This document shows positions 1 to 7,420 of a DNA stretch of 64,000 nucleotides, in pieces. Both the position numbers and the translations under genes were made by a program. A model generated the notes under the pieces. That model was not told the origin of the DNA. It did not search any database and saw only the letters and a list, made by a program, of their open reading frames with translations. Position 1 is the stretch's first letter. Every line of letters begins with the position of its first letter. Where the stretch lies: assembly GCF_004358755.1 (NCBI RefSeq), contig NZ_SMZY01000001.1:248001-312000 (forward strand). Direction: 5' to 3'. Source of the DNA: Peribacillus frigoritolerans. GTDB lineage: Bacteria > Bacillota > Bacilli > Bacillales > Bacillaceae.

Positions 1-6
1 ATAAGC

Positions 7-15
7 TTATCCACA
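7..15 (+). promoter_or_regulatory. DnaA box (TTATCCACA)
   Basis: The nine bases match the DnaA-box consensus exactly. In B. subtilis the gene next to yqeG on this side is sda, a DnaA-responsive checkpoint gene with DnaA boxes in its control region. I infer that this site belongs to an sda-like region that lies mostly outside the window. Only one box is visible, so the link is tentative. Confidence 0.5.
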
Positions 16-92
16 GGTGTTGATTTTTTACAAATTTTGTCGAAAAATATATTGAATACTTGCAGTTGCTTTCCGCAGCTGTCAAGTTTCTT

Positions 93-121
93 TTGAAAGA
101 ACGTGCAAAATCAGATATGAT
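93..121 (+). promoter_or_regulatory. SigA-type promoter of the yqeG operon
   Basis: TTGAAA (93-98), a 17-nt spacer and TATGAT (116-121) match the vegetative promoter consensus at 4/6 and 5/6 or better positions, about 40 nt before the yqeG start codon. Confidence 0.65.
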
Positions 122-159
122 GTAATTTGGCCAAAAAATGTTCGATGAGGTGTTTATAT

Positions 160-675
160 ATGTTAAATCTATTCCTGCCCGGTGAATATGTAAAAAATAT
201 CTTTGAAATTTCTCCTATGGTTCTTAAAGAGCGGGGAGTAAAGGGGATTATTACTGACCTGGATAATACCCTTGTAGAGTGGGACCGTCCAAGCGCTACA
301 CCAAAGCTGATTGAATGGTTTAAAGATGTGAAGGATCATGGTATCGCTGTGACCATTGTTTCTAATAATGTAGAAAAACGGGTGAAATCATTTTCAGATC
401 CGCTAAACATTCCATTTATATATAAAGCAAGAAAGCCTATGGGAAAAGCCTTCAGACGTGCTGTAAAGAATATGAACCTTGAAAAAAAGGACGTAGTTGT
501 CATTGGTGATCAGCTTTTAACAGACGTACTCGGAGGAAACCGCAATGGTTTTCATACCATTTTAGTTGTGCCTGTTGCTTCTACAGACGGTCTTGTAACA
601 AGACTGAACCGTAAAATTGAACGCAGAATTTTAGCTGCTCTTAAAAGAAAAGGCTTAATTCAATGGGAGGATTAA
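160..675 (+). CDS. yqeG: YqeG family HAD-IIIA phosphatase
   Basis: Encodes about 171 residues. The HAD motif I DLDNT lies at residues 33-37, and a late motif with VIGDQLLTD supplies the acidic residues that hold Mg. The family belongs to HAD subclass IIIA; the substrate is not established. The ATG at 160 is chosen over an upstream TTG at 127 because a GATGAGGTG ribosome binding site lies 8 nt before it and the resulting N-terminus and length match the B. subtilis protein. It is the first gene of a long operon. The next gene, a ribosome-assembly GTPase, suggests a shared role, but that is inference. Confidence 0.9.
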   Translation: MLNLFLPGEYVKNIFEISPMVLKERGVKGIITDLDNTLVEWDRPSATPKLIEWFKDVKDHGIAVTIVSNNVEKRVKSFSDPLNIPFIYKARKPMGKAFRRAVKNMNLEKKDVVVIGDQLLTDVLGGNRNGFHTILVVPVASTDGLVTRLNRKIERRILAALKRKGLIQWED

Positions 676-679
676 TCTA

Positions 680-1786
680 GTGATAGAAGAACAATTTGTC
701 TGCATTGGCTGCGGCGTAAAGATTCAAACGGAAAATCCGGACGAGCTTGGTTATGCGCCTGAGAGTGCACTGCAAAAAGAAGTGATTATTTGCCAAAGAT
801 GCTTCCGCTTAAAAAACTACAATGAAATACAAGATGTGTCCTTAACTGATGAAGATTTCTTGAAGATCCTTCATGGGATTGGCGATACAAATGCTCTTGT
901 TGTGAAAATCGTTGATATTTTTGATTTCAACGGAAGCTGGCTGAATGGTCTTCAGCGTTTTGTTGGAGGAAATCCGATTTTGCTTGTCGGTAATAAAGCG
1001 GATATCCTGCCAAAATCCGTTAAGAAGCAAAAATTAATCAACTGGATGAAGCGTGAAGCGAAGGAATTTGGATTGAATCCTGTTGATGTTTTTCTGATCA
1101 GTTCTGCAAGAGGTCAGGGCATTCCTGAAGTAACGGATGCGATTGAGCAATACCGCGAGGGTCAGGATGTTTATGTAGTAGGCTGCACGAATGTTGGAAA
1201 GTCTACTTTTATTAACCGGATTATTAAAGAGGTATCGGGAGAAAAAGACGTTATAACGACTTCCCACTTCCCTGGTACGACTCTTGATCTAATTGAGATT
1301 CCCCTTGATGACGGATCATCATTATATGATACACCTGGAATCATTAATCATCATCAAATGGCCCATTTCGTAGATAAAAACGACCTCAAGCTCTTGTCTC
1401 CAAAGAAGGAAGTCAAGCCAAAGGTTTTTCAATTAAATGAAATGCAGACCTTATTCTTCGGCGGTCTTGCGCGCCTGGATTATTTAAGCGGGGGAAGAAC
1501 TTCTCTTACTTGCTACGTTCCTTCCGAACTGAATATCCACCGGACAAAACAGGAAAACGCAGATGAACTGTACAAAAGACACGCAGGTGATATGCTTACG
1601 CCTCCGCGCATGGAGCAATTGGAAGAATTCCCTGAACTTACTGCGCATGAATTTACAATCAAAGAAGATAAAACAGATATTGTTTTCTCGGGACTTGGAT
1701 GGGTGACGGTAAACGAAGGGAATAAGAAAGTAACGGCATATGCCCCAAAAGGTGTAAATGTTACATTGAGACCATCATTAATCTGA
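680..1786 (+). CDS. yqeH: Ribosome biogenesis GTPase YqeH
   Basis: A 368-residue circularly permuted GTPase needed in Bacillus for 30S subunit assembly. An N-terminal zinc-finger has Cys 8, 11, 38 and 41. The G motifs occur in permuted order: G4 NKAD at 105-108, then the G1 P-loop GCTNVGKST at 168-176, then G3 DTPG at 217-220. A C-terminal RNA-binding region follows. The GTG start at 680 has GGGAGG 9 nt upstream, placed inside the end of yqeG, so the two are probably coupled in translation. Confidence 0.95.
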   Translation: MIEEQFVCIGCGVKIQTENPDELGYAPESALQKEVIICQRCFRLKNYNEIQDVSLTDEDFLKILHGIGDTNALVVKIVDIFDFNGSWLNGLQRFVGGNPILLVGNKADILPKSVKKQKLINWMKREAKEFGLNPVDVFLISSARGQGIPEVTDAIEQYREGQDVYVVGCTNVGKSTFINRIIKEVSGEKDVITTSHFPGTTLDLIEIPLDDGSSLYDTPGIINHHQMAHFVDKNDLKLLSPKKEVKPKVFQLNEMQTLFFGGLARLDYLSGGRTSLTCYVPSELNIHRTKQENADELYKRHAGDMLTPPRMEQLEEFPELTAHEFTIKEDKTDIVFSGLGWVTVNEGNKKVTAYAPKGVNVTLRPSLI

Positions 1787-1801
1787 TTGGGAGAGACTTT
1801 C

Positions 1802-2644
1802 ATGAATAGAGTATATGGACTGATTGGCTGTCCTGTCGGGCATTCCATGTCACCGCTTATACACAATGATGCTTTTTTGCAAAAAGAGCTAAAAGCTTCC
1901 TATCATGCATTTCATGTTGAAAAAGATGATTTGCAGGCTGCGATAGCAGGAATGAAGGCTTTAGGAATAGCCGGCTTTAATGTGACCATTCCGCATAAGG
2001 TTTCCATTATCCCATATTTAGACAAGCTTGATGAAACTGCAGAACTGCTTGGAGCGGTTAATACAGTCCTTAATAAAGACGGCTGTCTAATTGGGTATAA
2101 TACAGATGGGCAGGGGTATCTGCAGTCTTTAAAACATCTTTTGAACAAACCTCTGCAGGAGCAGAGGTATTTAATTATTGGCGCCGGCGGTGCTGCAAGA
2201 GCGATTTATTTCACTCTTGCCTCAGAAGGCTGTGAAAGAATCGATCTTGCCAATAGGACACTTGCCAAAGCAGAACAGCTTATGAAGGTATGTCCTGCAG
2301 CAAGTGCCGGAAGGGTTCTCTCACTGAGCGAGTCAGAACAGAGACTTTCAGACTATGATGTCATCATTCAGACAACTGCAATCGGGATGCACCCGAATAC
2401 TGAACAGAAGCCATTTGAGCTGACAAATTTAAAAAAAGGCTCGATTGTGAGTGACATCGTCTATAATCCGGTAAAGACAGCTCTATTAAAGGAAGCAGAA
2501 GTGGCCGGAGCACAAACATTGAATGGAGTAGGAATGTTTGTCCATCAGGCAGCTCTTTCCTTTGAAATATGGACCGGTGAAAAGCCGGATACAGCAAGAA
2601 TGAGCAAATTAGTTTACGAACAATTAGGAGGATTTACATGTTAA
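1802..2644 (+). CDS. aroE: Shikimate dehydrogenase
   Basis: Encodes 280 residues and reduces 3-dehydroshikimate to shikimate with NADPH, in aromatic amino acid synthesis. Visible motifs are the N-terminal GCPVGHSMSP substrate loop, NVTIPHK with the catalytic lysine, GYNTDG, and the nucleotide-binding GAGGAARA turn. An ATG at 1802 preceded by GGGAGAG is preferred to a TTG at 1787. The stop codon overlaps the next gene by 7 nt, with that gene's GGAGG inside the aroE tail. Confidence 0.95.
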   Translation: MNRVYGLIGCPVGHSMSPLIHNDAFLQKELKASYHAFHVEKDDLQAAIAGMKALGIAGFNVTIPHKVSIIPYLDKLDETAELLGAVNTVLNKDGCLIGYNTDGQGYLQSLKHLLNKPLQEQRYLIIGAGGAARAIYFTLASEGCERIDLANRTLAKAEQLMKVCPAASAGRVLSLSESEQRLSDYDVIIQTTAIGMHPNTEQKPFELTNLKKGSIVSDIVYNPVKTALLKEAEVAGAQTLNGVGMFVHQAALSFEIWTGEKPDTARMSKLVYEQLGGFTC

Positions 2645-2931
2645 CTGGTAAACAGAAACGTTTTTTACGTGCAGAAGCACATCATTTAAACCCGATTTTC
2701 CAAGTGGGCAAGGGCGGGGTAAATGACAATATGATCCAGCAGATTGCTGATGTACTTGAAGTTAGAGAATTGATCAAGGTCAGTATTCTTCAGAACTGCG
2801 AAGAGGATCGCGATTCAGTAGCAGCAGCTCTGTCAAAAGGAGCAAAAGCTGAGCTTGTTCAAGTAATCGGCAATACGATCGTGTTATATAAAGAATCAAA
2901 AGAAAATAAACAGCTTAAACTGCCTAGATAA
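2638..2931 (+). CDS. yqeI: CRM-domain RNA-binding protein YhbY/YqeI
   Basis: A 97-residue single-domain protein of the YhbY/CRS1 (CRM) family, which binds ribosomal RNA precursors. The KGGV loop, about 30 residues in (VGKGGVND), is the GxxG-type RNA-binding turn of this fold. The gene overlaps aroE and sits in a ribosome-assembly operon, which agrees with a role in 50S maturation known from E. coli YhbY. Length equals the family norm. Confidence 0.9.
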   Translation: MLTGKQKRFLRAEAHHLNPIFQVGKGGVNDNMIQQIADVLEVRELIKVSILQNCEEDRDSVAAALSKGAKAELVQVIGNTIVLYKESKENKQLKLPR

Positions 2932-2948
2932 ATGGGGAGGTGGAGAAG

Positions 2949-3518
2949 ATGAGGAAAATCGGAATATTTGGGGGCACATTTGATCCCCCTCATTTTGGAC
3001 ATTTATTAATGGCAAATGAAGTATTGCATTCTCTTCATCTTCATGAAATTTGGTTTATGCCAAACCAAAATCCGCCCCATAAGGACAGCGATGACACAAC
3101 GGACAGTATACACAGGCTTCACATGCTTCAGCTGTGTACAGAAAAGCGGCCAGGATTTAAGGTTCAGAGCATTGAATTTGAGAGAAATGGCCCTTCGTAC
3201 ACCTACGATACAATTATTTTGCTGAAAAACCAATTTCCAGACTGCTCGTTTTACTTTATTATTGGAGCAGACATGATTGAATTTCTGCCCAAATGGCATA
3301 AAATTGATCACCTGATTGAACTAGTTCAATTTGTAGGCGTTAAACGTGCAGGCTTTGAATCAGATACAGAATATCCAGTCATTGAAGTCGATGCGCCAAT
3401 TTTTGAAGTATCTTCAACTATGCTTAGAGAGCGGATAAGACTTGGTTATTCAACAGATTATTTACTGCCGGATGAAGTGAGAGGCTATATTGAGGAGAAT
3501 CACTTATATGGAACGTGA
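2949..3518 (+). CDS. nadD: Nicotinate-nucleotide adenylyltransferase
   Basis: A 189-residue enzyme that adenylates nicotinate mononucleotide to deamido-NAD. The nucleotidyltransferase signature [11 protein letters not shown] is at residues 8-18, and the second signature, SSTMLRER, lies near the C-terminus. The ATG at 2949 stands 8 nt after GGGGAGG; an in-frame GTG at 2940 overlaps that ribosome binding site and is rejected. The 3' end overlaps yqeK by 11 nt. Confidence 0.95.
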   Translation: MRKIGIFGGTFDPPHFGHLLMANEVLHSLHLHEIWFMPNQNPPHKDSDDTTDSIHRLHMLQLCTEKRPGFKVQSIEFERNGPSYTYDTIILLKNQFPDCSFYFIIGADMIEFLPKWHKIDHLIELVQFVGVKRAGFESDTEYPVIEVDAPIFEVSSTMLRERIRLGYSTDYLLPDEVRGYIEENHLYGT

Positions 3519-4086
3519 AAAAGCATTAGCTTTAGTGAAGGAACATTTAACAGATCACAGATATGAGCATACAATCGGGGTAATGGAAACGGCAATTGCA
3601 CTTGCAAAACAATATGGAGCAGATGTGAAAAAAGCTGAAACAGCGGCCATTTTTCACGATTATGCCAAGTTCCGCAGCAAAGATGAGATGAAACAAATCA
3701 TTATCGAGCAGAATATGACTAAGGAATTGTTAATTCACAGTCCGGAATTATGGCATGCTCCAGTAGGTGCTTATCTTGTTGAAAAAGAAGCAGGCATATA
3801 TGATGCAGAGGTTTTGGATGCAATCCGTTACCATACATCTGGAAGAGAAAATATGACTTTGCTAGATAAAGTTATTTATGTTGCAGATTATATTGAACCT
3901 GGAAGAATCTTTCCGGGTGCAGACGAAGTAAGAGAGCTTGCAAAGAATGATTTAAATAAAGCACTGATTGTGTCGATGAAAAATACGATTTTATTTTTGC
4001 TGAAAAAAAATCAGGCAATCTATCCAGAGACTCTGCAATCATACAATTTTTTGGTTTTTGAAGAAAAAGGAGGAACATTATATTGA
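3508..4086 (+). CDS. yqeK: HD-domain hydrolase YqeK (Ap4A hydrolase)
   Basis: A 192-residue HD-superfamily protein. Metal-binding motifs include FHDYAK (the HD pair), HAPVGA and the late ADYIEPGR. YqeK proteins are known as symmetrical Ap4A hydrolases that split Ap4A into two ADP. The ATG at 3508 has GAGGAG 8 nt upstream inside nadD. The nadD-yqeK pairing is typical of Firmicutes. Confidence 0.93.
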   Translation: MEREKALALVKEHLTDHRYEHTIGVMETAIALAKQYGADVKKAETAAIFHDYAKFRSKDEMKQIIIEQNMTKELLIHSPELWHAPVGAYLVEKEAGIYDAEVLDAIRYHTSGRENMTLLDKVIYVADYIEPGRIFPGADEVRELAKNDLNKALIVSMKNTILFLLKKNQAIYPETLQSYNFLVFEEKGGTLY

Positions 4087-4439
4087 CTGGTAAAGAAACG
4101 TTGGCAATTGTAGCAAAAGCAGCAGATGACAAAAGAGGAGAAGACATCGTAGCTCTGAAAATGGAAGGAATCTCATTAATCGCGGATTACTTCTTAATTT
4201 GTCACGGAAATTCAGATAAACAAGTACAGGCAATTGCAAGAGAGATGAAAGATCAGGCGGGACAAAACGGCATTGAGGTTAAGCGCCTGGAAGGATTTGA
4301 TGAAGCACGCTGGGTGCTGATTGACATGGGTGATGTTGTTGCACACGTTTTCCATAAAGATGAGCGAAACTATTACAAGCTTGAAAAACTTTGGGGAGAT
4401 GCTCCATCTGAAAATCTGGAGAAAGTCCTTTCACAATGA
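4083..4439 (+). CDS. rsfS: Ribosome silencing factor RsfS
   Basis: A 118-residue RsfS/Iojap protein (YqeL in Bacillus). It binds ribosomal protein L14 and blocks subunit joining when nutrients are low. The family core with ADYFLICHG and FDEARWVLIDMGDVVAHVF is intact. The start is TTG at 4083, with AAAGGAGGA 9 nt upstream; it overlaps the yqeK stop. The next gene begins in the last four bases, so translation is likely coupled. Confidence 0.95.
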   Translation: MTGKETLAIVAKAADDKRGEDIVALKMEGISLIADYFLICHGNSDKQVQAIAREMKDQAGQNGIEVKRLEGFDEARWVLIDMGDVVAHVFHKDERNYYKLEKLWGDAPSENLEKVLSQ

Positions 4440-5179
4440 TTTATAAAGGGTTTGCCGAGATTTATGATGAACTGATGAAAGAGGCTCCTTATACCCTCTG
4501 GACAGAGTTCCTTCATGAAAGGATGGCCAAGTTTGGAAATGGCGGAACCAATGTCCTTGATTTAGGCTGCGGCACTGGAGAAATTTCCATCAGGCTGAAA
4601 CAAAAGGGATATCACGTTACAGGGGTGGACATCAGCGAAGAAATGCTGTCGATTGCCTTTCAGAAAACGGCAGCCGAGGGATTAAGCATTCCATATTTTC
4701 AGCATGATATGAGATTGCCGAGTGAGCTTGGCCAATTGTTTGACGGCATTTTTATCTGCTGTGATTCTCTTAATTACCTGGAGACAGAAGAAGATGTTCA
4801 TGCTGCATTAAATGCTGCATTTGACCAGCTTGCACCTAACGGGATCCTTGTTTTTGATGTGCATTCCATATATAAAATACATGAAATATTCAATGAAGCT
4901 ACATTTGCTGATAATAACGATGAAGTAAGTTATATCTGGAACAGCTTTATTGGAGATGCACCTGACAGCATTGAACACGATTTGTCCTTTTTTGTAAAGC
5001 GGGGATCAATGTATGAGCGATTTGATGAATATCATACCCAAAGAACTTACCCTGTGAATCAGTATGAAGAGATGATTAAACAAGCAGGTTTTACTTTACT
5101 CGAAATAACAGCAGATTTTAAAAATCAGCCTCCTGAATCTCAGTCTGAGAGAATCTTTTTTGTCGCCGCAAAGAAATAA
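4436..5179 (+). CDS. yqeM: SAM-dependent methyltransferase YqeM
   Basis: A 247-residue class I methyltransferase. The SAM-binding motif I reads VLDLGCGTGE near residue 40, followed by GVDISEEML (motif II). Its substrate is unknown; position at the end of a ribosome-assembly operon hints at an RNA or ribosomal target but proves nothing. The ATG overlaps the rsfS stop as ATGA, and a terminator follows directly. Confidence 0.88.
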   Translation: MIYKGFAEIYDELMKEAPYTLWTEFLHERMAKFGNGGTNVLDLGCGTGEISIRLKQKGYHVTGVDISEEMLSIAFQKTAAEGLSIPYFQHDMRLPSELGQLFDGIFICCDSLNYLETEEDVHAALNAAFDQLAPNGILVFDVHSIYKIHEIFNEATFADNNDEVSYIWNSFIGDAPDSIEHDLSFFVKRGSMYERFDEYHTQRTYPVNQYEEMIKQAGFTLLEITADFKNQPPESQSERIFFVAAKK

Positions 5180-5180
5180 A

Positions 5181-5213
5181 AACCATCGAATATATTTTTC
5201 GATGGTTTTTTTA
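5181..5213 (+). terminator. Rho-independent terminator of the yqeG-yqeM operon
   Basis: A perfect inverted repeat AACCATCGAA / TTCGATGGTT with an 8-nt AT-only loop is followed by a run of T residues. It ends the eight-gene operon. Confidence 0.85.
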
Positions 5214-5257
5214 TAGGCCGGAAGGAAAATAGAAACGAATGGAGAAATCCTACTATA

Positions 5258-6082
5258 TCACTCATATATTTCGAATTGTTCTTTTACCTCTCTTAGGTCC
5301 TCATTGTATTTCCTGTGTGTTCTCTGAAATAAGTGCTCAAACACCTCGCCGATTTCTGCTTCCATTACACTTATGCCTTCGCCAGTTACGCCGCCTTTTA
5401 CGCACACCTTCTCCTGCAATGTTGGAAGTGTATACAGTTCGCTCTCCAGCAGCTTTCCAAGCCCAATAACCATTTCACTCGTCAATTGAACAGCCTGATG
5501 TTTTGTGATTTCTGTCTCTCTGACTGCGGCATCTATAAATCTTTGCAGAAGGTAGCTGAAAAATGCCGGGCCGCAACTTACGATATCGGATGAAACTCTT
5601 GTTATGTGATCGTCGATTGTAAAAGGATTTGAAATGGCCTGAAATAATTCCTCAATTGACTTCCGCATAGATGGACTGCAGTTTCCATAAGTAAGCAGCG
5701 ACACACCTGATAGTGCCCGGTTTGTTATGCTTGGAATGGCACGGGCGACCTGGCAATTAACTATAGACTGAAGCTGTTCAACATTAATTGGACTTGTTAT
5801 AGAGATGATGCACTGATCTTTTCGTAAATAGGGTGATAATTTTACTAAAAGGGGGTGAATGTCAAGCGGCTTCACACATATAAAAATAAGCTCAGATTGC
5901 CGAGCGATTTCTTCAGGTGTTAAATATAAATTTATTTTTGGATACTCTTTTTTTAGATTTGCCGCTTTCTCAAATGTTCGATTTGTAATATGAATGGCTG
6001 AGGGCTTAAGTGCATTCGATTCAATAAACGCTTCAATTAATATTTTCCCCATATTCCCTGTTCCAATAAAGCCTGCGTTCAA
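5258..6082 (-). CDS. comER: ComER, pyrroline-5-carboxylate reductase-like protein
   Basis: A 274-residue member of the NADP-binding P5C reductase family, divergent from the comE operon as in B. subtilis. The Rossmann motif GFIGTGNMG begins at residue 4, and the C-terminal dimerisation part has CVKGGVTGEG. In B. subtilis comER is not needed for competence; links to sporulation and biofilm have been reported for Bacillus. Start is TTG at 6082, 7-8 nt after AGGAGGGG; no better start is in frame. It reads toward the yqeM operon, leaving about 45 nt beyond the yqeM terminator. Confidence 0.88.
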   Translation of the reverse strand: MNAGFIGTGNMGKILIEAFIESNALKPSAIHITNRTFEKAANLKKEYPKINLYLTPEEIARQSELIFICVKPLDIHPLLVKLSPYLRKDQCIISITSPINVEQLQSIVNCQVARAIPSITNRALSGVSLLTYGNCSPSMRKSIEELFQAISNPFTIDDHITRVSSDIVSCGPAFFSYLLQRFIDAAVRETEITKHQAVQLTSEMVIGLGKLLESELYTLPTLQEKVCVKGGVTGEGISVMEAEIGEVFEHLFQRTHRKYNEDLREVKEQFEIYE

Positions 6083-6166
6083 TGTTTCATCCCCTCCTTT
6101 AACATACTTTCTCCTACACTTTATGAAAAAAGATGAAAAAATATGAATCACATGAAGGAGCAATGC

Positions 6167-6793
6167 ATGGAATTTCTAAAAAAATATAAATATTTAGTCG
6201 GTGTGATTGGTATTGCCGCCGCTTTTTTTCTGCATCAAACGCAGCAAAATTCAATACCGGCAGAACATACTCCTCAAATGAACAAAGATGAAGCTGCTTT
6301 ATTAACCGGTGAGCAGGCTTTAAACGAAGAGCCTGAATCAGAAGAGAATGAAGCAGACCAGACAGTCATTGTAGATGTGAAAGGCGAAGTTCAAAAGCCT
6401 GGTGTATATGAAATGAAGCCCGGAGAAAGGTTTCATCATGTCATAGAAAAAGCAGGAGGCTTAACTAATGCTGCAGATGCCGTTCAAATCAATCTTGCAG
6501 AGCTTCTTGAGGATGGGATGATTGTCTATATTCCAAAACAGGGTGAGATTGCAGAAAATCTAATTCAGCAGCCTGCAGCAGGAGCTGATGCTGAAGAGCA
6601 GAAAGTCAATCTTAATAAAGCAACATCAGAGGATCTTCAGACGCTTACAGGGATTGGTCCTGCGAAGGCGGAAGCCATTCTTGCATACCGCGAAGAAGCG
6701 GGCGGGTTCAAAACAATAGAGGATATCTTGAACGTTTCAGGAATTGGGGAAAAATCGTTCGAAAAATTAAAAGACAGTATTTCAGTAAAATGA
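6167..6793 (+). CDS. comEA: Competence DNA receptor ComEA
   Basis: A 208-residue membrane-anchored DNA-binding protein that captures double-stranded DNA for uptake. One N-terminal transmembrane helix (residues about 7-22) is followed by an acidic linker, an SLBB domain (about 55-125), and a C-terminal double helix-hairpin-helix (about 145-208, LTGIGPAKAEAI and VSGIGEKS). The ATG at 6167 is chosen because AAGGAG ends 6 nt before it. Only 84 nt separate it from divergent comER. Confidence 0.95.
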   Translation: MEFLKKYKYLVGVIGIAAAFFLHQTQQNSIPAEHTPQMNKDEAALLTGEQALNEEPESEENEADQTVIVDVKGEVQKPGVYEMKPGERFHHVIEKAGGLTNAADAVQINLAELLEDGMIVYIPKQGEIAENLIQQPAAGADAEEQKVNLNKATSEDLQTLTGIGPAKAEAILAYREEAGGFKTIEDILNVSGIGEKSFEKLKDSISVK

Positions 6794-6864
6794 ATTGACG
6801 GGCTTTTCCTACTATCGATACACTAAAGGAAGAGCTACAGCTACTTCTACAAATGGGGGATAAC

Positions 6865-7413
6865 ATGAACAGAATTTCCTGGAATCAGTATTTTATGGCG
6901 CAAAGTCATCTGCTTGCTCTAAGAAGCACATGTACTCGCCTTGCGGTAGGAGCTACAATTGTCAGGGACAAGCGCATTATTGCCGGAGGATATAATGGTT
7001 CAATAGCAGGAGGCGTCCATTGTATTGATGAGGGATGCTATGTCATCGATAATCACTGTGTCAGAACCATTCATGCTGAAATGAATGCGCTGCTGCAATG
7101 TGCTAAATTTGGCGTGCCGACCGCAGGCGCAGAAATTTATGTGACACATTTTCCTTGTCTGCAATGCTGCAAAGCCCTTATTCAAAGCGGCATCAAAAAG
7201 GTCTATTTTGCGGAAAGCTACAAAAATCATCCGTATGCAGCGGAGCTATTTGAACAAGCTGGCGTTCATGTAGAGCAGGTTGAAGCGAATGCAGACCCTC
7301 TTGCTTTCGAACAGAGAAAATTCATCGACGAACTGCTTGTAAAGGTAAATGATGTCGAAGAACGCAACGTGCTTTTAGAAAAAGCAAATAAGCTGTTCAA
7401 AAGCAACGTATAA
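6865..7413 (+). CDS. comEB: dCMP/deoxycytidylate deaminase family protein ComEB
   Basis: A 182-residue zinc deaminase of the dCMP deaminase family, second gene of the comE operon. Zinc and catalytic residues are HAE (His 70, Glu 72) and PCLQC (Cys 98, Cys 101). In B. subtilis comEB is dispensable for DNA uptake, although the protein has been linked to polar ComGA localisation. The ATG at 6865 fits the GGGGGATA ribosome binding site and the known N-terminus better than an ATG at 6853. Confidence 0.93.
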   Translation: MNRISWNQYFMAQSHLLALRSTCTRLAVGATIVRDKRIIAGGYNGSIAGGVHCIDEGCYVIDNHCVRTIHAEMNALLQCAKFGVPTAGAEIYVTHFPCLQCCKALIQSGIKKVYFAESYKNHPYAAELFEQAGVHVEQVEANADPLAFEQRKFIDELLVKVNDVEERNVLLEKANKLFKSNV

Positions 7414-7420
7414 TTTCAGC

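Noticed and set aside
5239-5593. Plus-strand open frames opposite comER
   Set aside because: They overlap the conserved comER coding sequence, have low-quality composition and no recognisable products.
6083-6166. ComK boxes between comER and comEA
   Set aside because: No AAAA-N5-TTTT pairs at proper spacing are visible in these 84 nt; control may differ or the boxes may be degenerate.
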